This document shows positions 8,460-14,014 of a stretch of 14,014 bases of DNA, in pieces. The translations under genes and the position numbers were made by a program. The notes under the pieces are model-generated. The model saw only the letters and a program-made list of their open reading frames with translations, was not told the origin of the DNA and searched no databases. The stretch covers positions 1 through 14,014 of the forward strand of contig CAYMLL010000211.1 of assembly GCA_964390645.1 (NCBI GenBank), read 5' to 3'. How positions within the stretch are numbered: the stretch's first letter is position 1; every line of letters begins with the position of its first letter. The DNA is from CAYMLL01 sp964390645 (GTDB lineage: Bacteria; Planctomycetota; UBA8108).

Positions 8460-8476
8460 GGAGCCGCCCCGGCTCC
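8460..8476 (+). terminator. GC hairpin after pbpC, weak terminator candidate
   Basis: GGAGCCG (8460-8466) and CGGCTCC (8470-8476) form a perfect 7-bp stem with a 3-nt loop, 27 bp after the pbpC stop. No T run follows, so it is not a classic intrinsic terminator. It could protect the 3' end of the mRNA or act with the preceding G-rich stretch. Confidence 0.3.
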
Positions 8477-8551
8477 CGAGAATCGATCAAGCTCTCGTCG
8501 GGTCATCTCCGAGAGTAGAATGTTGAATTCCACGGACTCCGACCCAGAGCG

Positions 8552-8556
8552 AAGGA
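8552..8556 (+). promoter_or_regulatory. Shine-Dalgarno of the epimerase gene
   Basis: AAGGA lies 7 nt before the ATG at 8564 and sets that start. A -10-like TAGAAT is present at 8516-8521, but I see no convincing -35 at the right distance, so it is not clear whether this gene has its own promoter or is read through from pbpC. Confidence 0.6.
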
Positions 8557-8563
8557 ACGCAGA

Positions 8564-9502
8564 ATGTCTCTCAGAGTGCTGGTAACCGGTGGTGCCGGGT
8601 TCATCGGCTCGCATATCGTCGAGGCCCTCGTCCGCCGCGGCCATGCGGTCGCCGTGCTCGACAACCTCTCTTCCGGAAAGCGGGAGCACGTGCCCACCGG
8701 GGTGTCGCTCTTCGAGCTCGACATCACCGACAACGTCGACGCGGCCTTCGATGAGTTCCGGCCCGAGGTCGTCTGCCACCAGGCGGCGCAGGTCTCGGTC
8801 TCGTACTCCGTCAAGGAGCCGGTCTTCGACGCCAGCACCAACATTCTCGGCTCGATTCACGTCATCGATGCTTGCCGCCGCTACGGAGTACGCAAGGTCG
8901 TCTATCCGTCGTCGGCCGCGGCTTACGGTGCCCTCGAGACGTTGCCTTTTCACGAGGATCTGCGTTGCCAGCCGGTCTCGTTCTACGGCTCCTCGAAGTT
9001 CGCCGTCGAGCACTACCTCCGCACCGCGTCGAAGGAGTGGGGGATCGAGTGGGCGGCGCTGCGCTATTCGAACGTCTACGGCCCGCGTCAGGATCCCCAC
9101 GGTGAGGCGGGTGTCGTCGCGATCTTCAGCAACCTTCTCCTCGCCGGTCAGCAGCCGACCGTGTTCGGCGGAGGCGAGTTGACCCGCGACTACGTCTTCG
9201 TCGAGGACGTCGCCGCGGCGAACTGCGCCGTGATCGAGGCCGATCTCAAGGGCCATCCGGACCCCGTGTTCAACACGAGCACGGCGATGGCGACGACGAC
9301 CAATCGCATCTTCGAGCTCCTGCGCGGGGCTTACGGGGTCGACATCGAAGCGGGCACGGGCCCCTGGCGTGCCGGCGACGTCAAGGACTCGATCCTCGAC
9401 AACGCGAAGATCCGGTCGCAGATCGACTGGCAGCCGAACGTGTCGCTCGAGGACGGGATCGAGAGAACAGCCGAGTTCTTCAGCGCGCGCGTCAAGGCAT
9501 AG
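8564..9502 (+). CDS. NAD-dependent sugar-nucleotide epimerase, GalE-like (extended SDR)
   Basis: This 312-aa cytoplasmic enzyme belongs to the extended short-chain dehydrogenase/reductase family. Its likely reaction is 4-epimerisation of a UDP-sugar by NAD-bound oxidation and reduction. Seen: the Rossmann motif TGGAGFIGSH (8-17), an acidic D33 after the second strand, the SSAAAYG strand with S116/S117, catalytic Y141 and K145 in YGSSK, and the substrate-loop signature RYSNVYGPRQDP (167-178). The length suits the short bacterial/archaeal UDP-glucose or UDP-GlcNAc 4-epimerases (E. coli GalE is 338 aa). No glycosyltransferase or sugar-operon gene adjoins it, so the substrate cannot be set; a dehydratase of the same fold is the main alternative. 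It converges on the PLP-enzyme gene with 21 bp between stops. Confidence 0.88.
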   Translation: MSLRVLVTGGAGFIGSHIVEALVRRGHAVAVLDNLSSGKREHVPTGVSLFELDITDNVDAAFDEFRPEVVCHQAAQVSVSYSVKEPVFDASTNILGSIHVIDACRRYGVRKVVYPSSAAAYGALETLPFHEDLRCQPVSFYGSSKFAVEHYLRTASKEWGIEWAALRYSNVYGPRQDPHGEAGVVAIFSNLLLAGQQPTVFGGGELTRDYVFVEDVAAANCAVIEADLKGHPDPVFNTSTAMATTTNRIFELLRGAYGVDIEAGTGPWRAGDVKDSILDNAKIRSQIDWQPNVSLEDGIERTAEFFSARVKA

Positions 9503-9523
9503 CCCTCCGGTCCCGAAACGTCT

Positions 9524-10708
9524 TCAGGTCTCGAGCGCTTGCTCGAGATCGGCGATCAGGTCCTCCACGTCCTCGAGGCCGACGGACAGTCTCTGCAAGC
9601 CCGGCGACAGTCCAGCGCGCTCGAGAGTGTCGTCGTCGAGCATCCCGTGCGTCATCGACGCCGGATGGCAGATGAGACTCTCCGCGCCGCCGAGGCTGAC
9701 GGCGAGCTCGATCAGTCGCAGCGATTCGGCGAAGCTCGATCCGCGGGCCCGGGCGCCTCCGATCTCGAAGGACACGATGCCTCCGAAGCCGGTCATCTGG
9801 CGGCACGCGAGCTGGTGTTCAGGATGCGTCCGGAGTCCGGGGTAGTGGACCTTCTCGACCCCGGGGTGCGTCTCGAGATATGCGGCGATCGCCGCGGCGG
9901 ACTCGTTCTGTCTCGCGACGCGCAGACCCAGGGTCTTGATGCCCCGGATCAGGAGCCACGCCTCGAAGGGGCTGATGCAGGCGCCGAGGATCTTGAGCAT
10001 CGGCCACGCGCCATCGACGATCTCGCGCTTGGCGCAGATCACGCCGGCCGTGACGTCGGAGTGTCCTCCGATCGCCTTCGTGGCCGCATGCGCGACGACG
10101 TCGATCCCGAGCGCGAGCGGGTTCTGGTTGCACGGCGTCGCGAAGGTGTTGTCGACGACGCTGATCACGCCGCGCTCGCGACAGAGGTCCGCCAGGGCAG
10201 CGAGATCACACAGCTGCAGTGTCGGGTTCGTCGGGCTCTCGACGAGCAGCAGCTTCGTGCGCGGACGAAACGCGTCGCGTACCGAGTCGAGATCCCGGGT
10301 GTCAACGGAGGTCGACTCGACTCCGTAACGCGCCAGAACGTCGCAGACGAGCTCGTGGACGCCGGAGTAGATCGAGCTTCCGACCAGGACGTGATCTCCT
10401 TGACGGACCTGTGACAGCGTGAACGCCGAGATCGCGCCCATTCCCGAGGAGAACGCGAGCGCGGCCTCGGCGCCCTCGAGGTCGGCGACGATGGTCTCGA
10501 GGCGGCGCGTCGTCGGATTGCCCCAGCGCGTGTAGAATCCGGTCGGCCGGACGGACTGCGCGAGCTCCGCGCCCAGCGCGCAGGAGTCGAGCTTGAACGT
10601 CGACGACTGGTAGATCGGGGGGCTTATCGAGGTCGACGGGTCGATCCCGTCAGCCGCGTGGACGGCGCGCGTCTGGAAGCCCCGGGGAGGGTGCGGGTCT
10701 CGGTTCAT
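9524..10708 (-). CDS. PLP-dependent trans-sulfuration enzyme (cystathionine gamma-synthase / beta- or gamma-lyase type)
   Basis: This 394-aa cytoplasmic enzyme is of the Cys/Met metabolism PLP family (fold type I). Motifs seen: YTRWGNPT with Y59 and R61, which contact the cofactor phosphate of the partner subunit; SSGMGA at 87-92; DNTFATP with D186 facing the pyridine nitrogen; PLP lysine K211 in ATKAIGGHSD; and RLSVGLED with R373 for the substrate carboxylate. Y114 is followed by S-G, so the Cys typical of methionine gamma-lyase is absent, which favours a cystathionine synthase or lyase. The choice among MetB, MetC and gamma-lyase cannot be made from sequence alone. The residue after K211 is Ala where the family usually has an aromatic residue. 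It is the third gene of a leftward operon, 68 bp after the transporter. The ATG at 10708 has no strong Shine-Dalgarno. Confidence 0.9.
   Translation of the reverse strand: MNRDPHPPRGFQTRAVHAADGIDPSTSISPPIYQSSTFKLDSCALGAELAQSVRPTGFYTRWGNPTTRRLETIVADLEGAEAALAFSSGMGAISAFTLSQVRQGDHVLVGSSIYSGVHELVCDVLARYGVESTSVDTRDLDSVRDAFRPRTKLLLVESPTNPTLQLCDLAALADLCRERGVISVVDNTFATPCNQNPLALGIDVVAHAATKAIGGHSDVTAGVICAKREIVDGAWPMLKILGACISPFEAWLLIRGIKTLGLRVARQNESAAAIAAYLETHPGVEKVHYPGLRTHPEHQLACRQMTGFGGIVSFEIGGARARGSSFAESLRLIELAVSLGGAESLICHPASMTHGMLDDDTLERAGLSPGLQRLSVGLEDVEDLIADLEQALET
9527..9550. terminator. Hairpin at the convergent gene junction, possible bidirectional terminator
   Basis: GGTCTCGAGC (9527-9536) and GCTCGAGATC (9541-9550) form a 10-bp stem with one G-T pair and a GCTT loop. 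It lies in the last codons of the PLP-enzyme gene and 24 bp past the epimerase stop. No good T run follows on either strand, so termination is only a guess; the stem also encodes a Leu-Glu repeat, which may explain it. Confidence 0.3.
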
Positions 10709-10747
10709 CTTCAGTGCTCGTTGTGCCGGAGATTTTCACGAGGAATG

Positions 10748-10776
10748 ACGATAACAGCGGTCGGTCGAGGAGTCAC
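10748..10776 (-). promoter_or_regulatory. Weak internal promoter candidate before the PLP-enzyme gene
   Basis: In the 68-bp gap, GTGACT (10776-10771) and TATCGT (10753-10748) are spaced by 17 bp on the minus strand; each matches four of six consensus bases. It could give the last gene of the operon separate expression. Chance is a serious alternative. Confidence 0.22.
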
Positions 10777-12009
10777 TCAGCTCTGCGCCCTCTTCCGCTC
10801 CCGGGACCGCTGTCGGGCTCGTGCGACCCAGATCGGGATGCTCCAGACCGCGAAAACGAGCGCCGCCGCGACAGCGCAGGCCGCGGCGGCGACGAAGAGG
10901 GCTTCGTAGCCTCGAGCGCCGGCGAGCATACCGAGGATCGGAGCGCCGGCGACCGTGCCGATGTCGAGAACCATCAGCGCCAGTGCCGACCCGCTGCCGC
11001 GAAGAGCCACCGGGAAGCGCTCCAGCGTCAGCGCCGTCATCGTGTGGAACGCGAGACCGTGTCCGGCGCCACAGAGGGCTCCGGGCAGGATCAGCTCGTC
11101 GGTATGGCCCGAGGTGACGAGGAGGAAGCTGACCATGCCGGCCGCCTCCATGGTCAGGCCGAGGAGCAGGACCTTGCGTCGGCCGAAGCGATCCGGAATG
11201 CGTCGAAACAGCACGCGGATGACGATCGCCGTGATCGCGTAGCTCGAGAAGAAGCTGCCGACGGGACCCCGATCCCCGGTGGCGAGCCCCAGATCGTCGG
11301 CCATGTGCGACAGGAAGATGAAGGGCACGGAGAGGCAGACTCCGAACACGAGCTGTACGAAGATGACGGCGCCGGGCCAGTAGCGCCGCGCGGTACGGAC
11401 GAACTCGGCCAGACGCACGGGGGGGGAGCGGTGATCCGCGGGAGTCGGCTCGAGGAGGACCAGGACCAGAGCGGCCGCCGCGACGCACCCGGCGATGGTC
11501 CAGAAGAGAACCGCGAAGTCGTCGTGCGACCGGGTCTCCGCACCGAGTATGTGTTCGCCGACCCGGGGACCGATCAGCATGGCGATGAAGCCCGAGAGCC
11601 CGAAGGTCCCGATCGCCTCCGTCCGTCGTTCCGCGGGCGCGTTCTGAGTGATATACGTCAGGCTGGAGCCGTAGGTCGCCGACGCGCCGAGGACGACTCC
11701 GCAGTGCAGCACCCAGACCATCGGTCCGAGATCTTGCAGGAGCAGGTTGAGGAGCACCGAGGTCACGAAGGTCAGGTAGCCGGCGGCCCAGAGCTTGCGG
11801 GCGCCCAGGCGGTCGATCCACTGGCCGATCCACGGTCGCACCAGGACTCCCGAGAACGCCCCGATACCGGTGATCCAGCCGATCGTACCCTCGTCGCCGC
11901 CCAGCCAGGCGATCCAGCGTCCGTAGTGCGACGACGCCGTCCACGCGATCATGAAGAAGGTCTGGCTGACGACCGCGACCACGAAGGAGCGGGTGTAGAG
12001 GCGGCTCAT
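10777..12009 (-). CDS. Major facilitator superfamily transporter, substrate unknown
   Basis: A 410-aa inner-membrane protein with about twelve hydrophobic segments, the usual length for an MFS carrier. The loop 2-3 signature is seen as GQWIDRLGARK (62-72), and its pseudo-repeat after segment 8 as RRIPDRFGRRK (269-279). A charged, proline-containing central loop (about 187-212) separates the two six-helix halves. The C-terminus is strongly basic. Nothing marks the substrate or direction. It lies between a periplasmic N-acyl-amino-acid hydrolase homologue and a PLP enzyme of sulfur amino acids in one leftward cluster, so an amino acid or derivative is a reasonable guess, not evidence. The ATG at 12009 has only a weak Shine-Dalgarno. 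The central loop is encoded over a run of eight C (11426-11419). Confidence 0.9.
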   Translation of the reverse strand: MSRLYTRSFVVAVVSQTFFMIAWTASSHYGRWIAWLGGDEGTIGWITGIGAFSGVLVRPWIGQWIDRLGARKLWAAGYLTFVTSVLLNLLLQDLGPMVWVLHCGVVLGASATYGSSLTYITQNAPAERRTEAIGTFGLSGFIAMLIGPRVGEHILGAETRSHDDFAVLFWTIAGCVAAAALVLVLLEPTPADHRSPPVRLAEFVRTARRYWPGAVIFVQLVFGVCLSVPFIFLSHMADDLGLATGDRGPVGSFFSSYAITAIVIRVLFRRIPDRFGRRKVLLLGLTMEAAGMVSFLLVTSGHTDELILPGALCGAGHGLAFHTMTALTLERFPVALRGSGSALALMVLDIGTVAGAPILGMLAGARGYEALFVAAAACAVAAALVFAVWSIPIWVARARQRSRERKRAQS

Positions 12010-12097
12010 CGGGCATCTCGCGGCGCGGCCCTGCCGAGCTCGCGCCCCGGTGCGTCGGCTTTCGGGTGGATCCGGAGGCTGGAGCGTCGCGGTGCCT

Positions 12098-13774
12098 TCA
12101 CTTTCGGCTTCCGGGTCCCCGGAGCGCGCGGCCGGGTGTCCTTCCGGTGTGCTCGCCGTTCTCGAGGACGACGCCGCCGTTGACGACGACGACCTTCATG
12201 CCGACGGCGTACTGGTGCGGCGTGTCGTAGGTCGCGCGGTCGGAAATCTCGTCGGGATCGAAGGCGACGACGTCGGCGAAGAATCCCGCACGCAGCGCGC
12301 CCCGTCGCCTGAGACCGAGCGTCGTTGCCGGCAGGCTCGTCATCTTGCGGATCGCCTCCGGAAGCGCGATCACCTTCTCATCGCGCACGTACTTGCCGAG
12401 GAGCCGCGCGAAGCTCCCGTAGGCGCGGGGATGCGTGCTCGAGCTCAGGAAGAGCCCCTCGGGCGCCATCGACGCCGAGTCCGAGCAGATGCTGACCCAG
12501 GGAAGCTCTATCTTCTTGCGCACGTTCTCCTCGGACATGAGGAAGTAGACGCAGTTGACGCGGGAGCCATCCTCGACCATGAGGTCCATGATGACCTCCT
12601 GCGGCGGCTTGCCCCGCCGGCGCGCGACCTCGCCGAGGGTCTTGCCTTGCAGGGGCTTCAGGGTCGGGTTCTTGAAGCCGGTGAGGAGGACCCCGTCCGG
12701 CGAGCCCGTCGCGAGGTAGAGGTTCTCCCACTCGTCGGTCGGCGTCGCGATCTCTCTCGCGATGCGAGGGCGCAGCTCCGGGTCGAGAAAGCGGGTGCGC
12801 ATCTCCGCCGGCCCGCCGTCCTGCGCCCACGGGGGCACGGCTGCATCGAGGCCGGTCGCGCCGGCGGTGTACGTGTAGATGTCCGCGGTGATCTCGGAGC
12901 CCGCCGCCCGCGCCAGCTCGATCCTCGCGATCGCCAGGTCGAGCTTGCTCCAGTTCTTCTTCCCCGCGGCCTTGAGGTGGTAGATCTCGCCGCGGCACCC
13001 TGCTTCGCCGCAGATGGTCAGGAACTCCTCGAGCGCCTCCAGGAACGTATTCCCCTCGCTGCGCAGATGAGAGATGTACATGCCGTCGAACTCGGCGGCG
13101 ACCTTGGCCAGCGCGATCAGCTCCGCGGTGCTGGCGTAGAAGCCCGGCGCGTAGATGAGCGACGATGCGATGCCGAGCGCGCCGTTCGCCATCTCGCGTC
13201 GCGCCAGGCGCTGCATCTCGACGAGCTCCTCGTCGGTGGCCTCCCGATCCTCACGACCGACGACGTGCTCACGGAGCGTCGCCGCCCCGATGAAGGACGC
13301 GACGTTCTGCGACACGCCGCGGCGCTCGAGATACTCGAGGTACTCGCGGAGTGTGTTCCAGGTGACGTCGAACTTGATGTCGCCTTGATTCGCGACGGTC
13401 GCGTCTCGCATCGTCTCCGTCAGCGGGCCCATCGAGTGGCCTTCGCCCATCACCTGCGTCGTCACGCCCTGACGGATCTCACCCTGCGACTTTCCGTCGT
13501 GGATGAGGCTGACCGTCGACCAGCTGAGCATGTTGATGAAGCCGGGCGCGACCGCGAGCCCGCTGACGTCGATCTCGTGCGTCGCCGAGACCCCGGCGAG
13601 GTCGCCGATCGCGACGATCCGATCGCCGGCGATGCCGACGTCCGCGCGCACCGCCCTCGCGCCGCTGCCATCGTGGACGTCGCCGCCGCGCAGGATGAGG
13701 TCGAGGCGGCCCTGGCAGGCGCTCGGAAGGACAGCGAGGGCGAGTAGAGCGGGGAGGGTGAGAATTCGTCGCAT
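12098..13774 (-). CDS. Lipoprotein of the N-acyl-D-amino-acid deacylase (D-aminoacylase) amidohydrolase family
   Basis: The 558-aa product starts with a signal peptide ending in LPSAC, a lipobox with C20, so it should be lipid-anchored outside the inner membrane. The fold is an amidohydrolase: a small beta-sandwich start (GGDVHDGSGA, then APGFI at 76-80), a TIM barrel, and the closing GALRAGFFADVVAFDP. Family members remove the N-acyl group from D-amino acids using zinc. Seen here are the usual histidines H236 (ISHLRSE) and H266 (IYHLKAAG) and the catalytic aspartate D432 (ICSDS). The normal HxH after PGFID is L83-S-W85, and the position of the metal-bridging Cys in D-aminoacylase reads MGEGHSMGP (109-117). 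I recall a coherent subfamily with this pattern, so the substrate may differ. GGAG lies 7 nt before the ATG (13785-13782). It is the first gene of the leftward operon. Confidence 0.88.
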   Translation of the reverse strand: MRRILTLPALLALAVLPSACQGRLDLILRGGDVHDGSGARAVRADVGIAGDRIVAIGDLAGVSATHEIDVSGLAVAPGFINMLSWSTVSLIHDGKSQGEIRQGVTTQVMGEGHSMGPLTETMRDATVANQGDIKFDVTWNTLREYLEYLERRGVSQNVASFIGAATLREHVVGREDREATDEELVEMQRLARREMANGALGIASSLIYAPGFYASTAELIALAKVAAEFDGMYISHLRSEGNTFLEALEEFLTICGEAGCRGEIYHLKAAGKKNWSKLDLAIARIELARAAGSEITADIYTYTAGATGLDAAVPPWAQDGGPAEMRTRFLDPELRPRIAREIATPTDEWENLYLATGSPDGVLLTGFKNPTLKPLQGKTLGEVARRRGKPPQEVIMDLMVEDGSRVNCVYFLMSEENVRKKIELPWVSICSDSASMAPEGLFLSSSTHPRAYGSFARLLGKYVRDEKVIALPEAIRKMTSLPATTLGLRRRGALRAGFFADVVAFDPDEISDRATYDTPHQYAVGMKVVVVNGGVVLENGEHTGRTPGRALRGPGSRK

Positions 13775-13781
13775 GCAGAGT

Positions 13782-13785
13782 CTCC
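13782..13785 (-). promoter_or_regulatory. Shine-Dalgarno of the amidohydrolase gene
   Basis: GGAG on the minus strand, 7 nt before the ATG at 13774. It sets the start that yields the lipoprotein signal peptide. Confidence 0.6.
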
Positions 13786-13803
13786 GGGCGGCAGGGGAAC
13801 GGG

Positions 13804-13832
13804 ATTCTCGCCAAGCGGCCCGGCAAGTTCAA
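13804..13832 (-). promoter_or_regulatory. Candidate sigma70-type promoter of the three-gene leftward operon
   Basis: TTGAAC (13832-13827) and GAGAAT (13809-13804) are separated by exactly 17 bp on the minus strand; each matches four of six consensus bases. The predicted start, near 13797, leaves a leader of about 23 nt that holds the Shine-Dalgarno. The position is ideal for the amidohydrolase-MFS-PLP enzyme cluster. Confidence 0.42.
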
Positions 13833-13856
13833 AGAGTTCTTCTCGCAGTGCTCCCG

Positions 13857-13894
13857 CGAGAGGCGCCGGGGGGCCGCCTCCGGCTCTCCTCTCG
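13857..13894. repeat. Long imperfect hairpin upstream of the leftward operon
   Basis: CGAGAGG (13857-13863) pairs perfectly with CCTCTCG (13888-13894). Inside, CCGG (13866-13869) pairs with CCGG (13880-13883), and a further short GC stem closes on a 4-nt loop. It lies 25 bp upstream of the -35 of the candidate promoter. It has no T run. It may be the end of transcription from a gene to the right, or a protein-binding site. Confidence 0.4.
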
Positions 13895-13973
13895 TGGTTG
13901 ACTGGCAGACCCCCGCGGGGCGATGCTCCGGAGTATCCGAGGAGCACGAGGTCGGGCACCGGCGCCGGACGAG

Positions 13974-14014
13974 TCATGAGACCCCACGATCGACGAGCCA
14001 GATCGAGGCCCACT
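13974..14014 (-). CDS. Possible C-terminal end of a leftward gene (cut by window edge)
   Basis: One minus-strand frame entering from the right edge reads WASIWLVDRGVS and then TGA at 13976-13974. The codons favour G or C in third position, as the real genes here do. Several palindromes follow within about 120 bp, as could happen after a gene end. Thirteen codons are far too few to name a family. Another minus frame stays open over the same bases into the amidohydrolase gene but would overlap it by 300 nt. Confidence 0.2.
   Translation of the reverse strand, partial: WASIWLVDRGVS

Noticed and set aside
10736..12016. 426-codon minus-strand frame overlapping the MFS gene
   Set aside because: Same strand, other frame; the translation is Arg/Gly/Pro-rich without helices, whereas the 12009 frame has twelve hydrophobic segments and MFS motifs.
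12050..13747. 565-codon plus-strand open frame over the amidohydrolase gene, and a 489-codon one (10714-12183) over the MFS gene
   Set aside because: Both are antisense shadows; the minus-strand genes carry clear family motifs, and these frames carry none.
13462..14013. 183-codon minus-strand frame from the right edge
   Set aside because: It would overlap the amidohydrolase gene by about 300 nt in another frame and becomes Ser/Arg-rich there; no recognisable motif.
1..14014. Mobile elements, CRISPR arrays, rRNA, tRNA, toxin-antitoxin or phage genes
   Set aside because: I saw no spaced direct repeats, transposase motifs, cloverleaf-like sequence or conserved rRNA segments by reading both strands; short or divergent cases could be missed without a search.

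Overview
The window is about two-thirds G+C, with strong G/C preference at third codon positions and densely packed genes. Nothing in it identifies a species. The gene families (an FHA-domain protein, a bacterial alpha-2-macroglobulin next to penicillin-binding protein 1C, a lipoprotein of the N-acyl-D-amino-acid deacylase family) fit a Gram-negative-type, high-GC bacterium. Acidobacteriota, Myxococcota, Planctomycetota or a related environmental lineage are possible; this is inference. I see no rRNA, tRNA, CRISPR array, insertion sequence or phage gene.

Left part (1-8432). A partial FHA-domain gene runs leftward off the window and starts at about 127 with GTG. Divergent from it, after 167 bp holding two plausible back-to-back promoters, lies a two-gene rightward operon. 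The first gene is a very large membrane-anchored alpha-2-macroglobulin (1912 aa, intact CLEQ thioester). The second is pbpC (800 aa, complete GT51 and transpeptidase active sites). They overlap by ATGA. This is the known bacterial pair in which a periplasmic protease trap is made together with a peptidoglycan synthase, usually read as defence and repair of the envelope.

Middle (8433-9523). A G-rich spacer with a possible G-quadruplex and a GC hairpin leads to a stand-alone, short GalE-like sugar-nucleotide epimerase with its own Shine-Dalgarno. It converges on the next operon with only 21 bp between stop codons. A strong hairpin lies in the end of the opposing gene.

Right part (9524-13774). 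Three leftward genes lie 88 and 68 bp apart, in transcription order: a periplasmic lipoprotein of the N-acyl-D-amino-acid deacylase amidohydrolase family, a 12-helix MFS transporter, and a PLP enzyme of the Cys/Met metabolism (trans-sulfuration) family. A good sigma70-like promoter (17 bp spacer) precedes the first. One reading is that an N-blocked amino-acid derivative is hydrolysed outside the inner membrane, imported, and used in sulfur amino-acid metabolism; this is inference from order alone. The amidohydrolase lacks the usual HxH metal motif but keeps the two later histidines and the catalytic aspartate. The last 240 bases hold that promoter, a cluster of palindromes and perhaps the last codons of another leftward gene.

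No obviously new multi-gene system is visible. The most interesting points are the altered metal site and operon setting of the deacylase, the thioester/bait/anchor make-up of the alpha-2-macroglobulin, and the apparently leaderless FHA gene.
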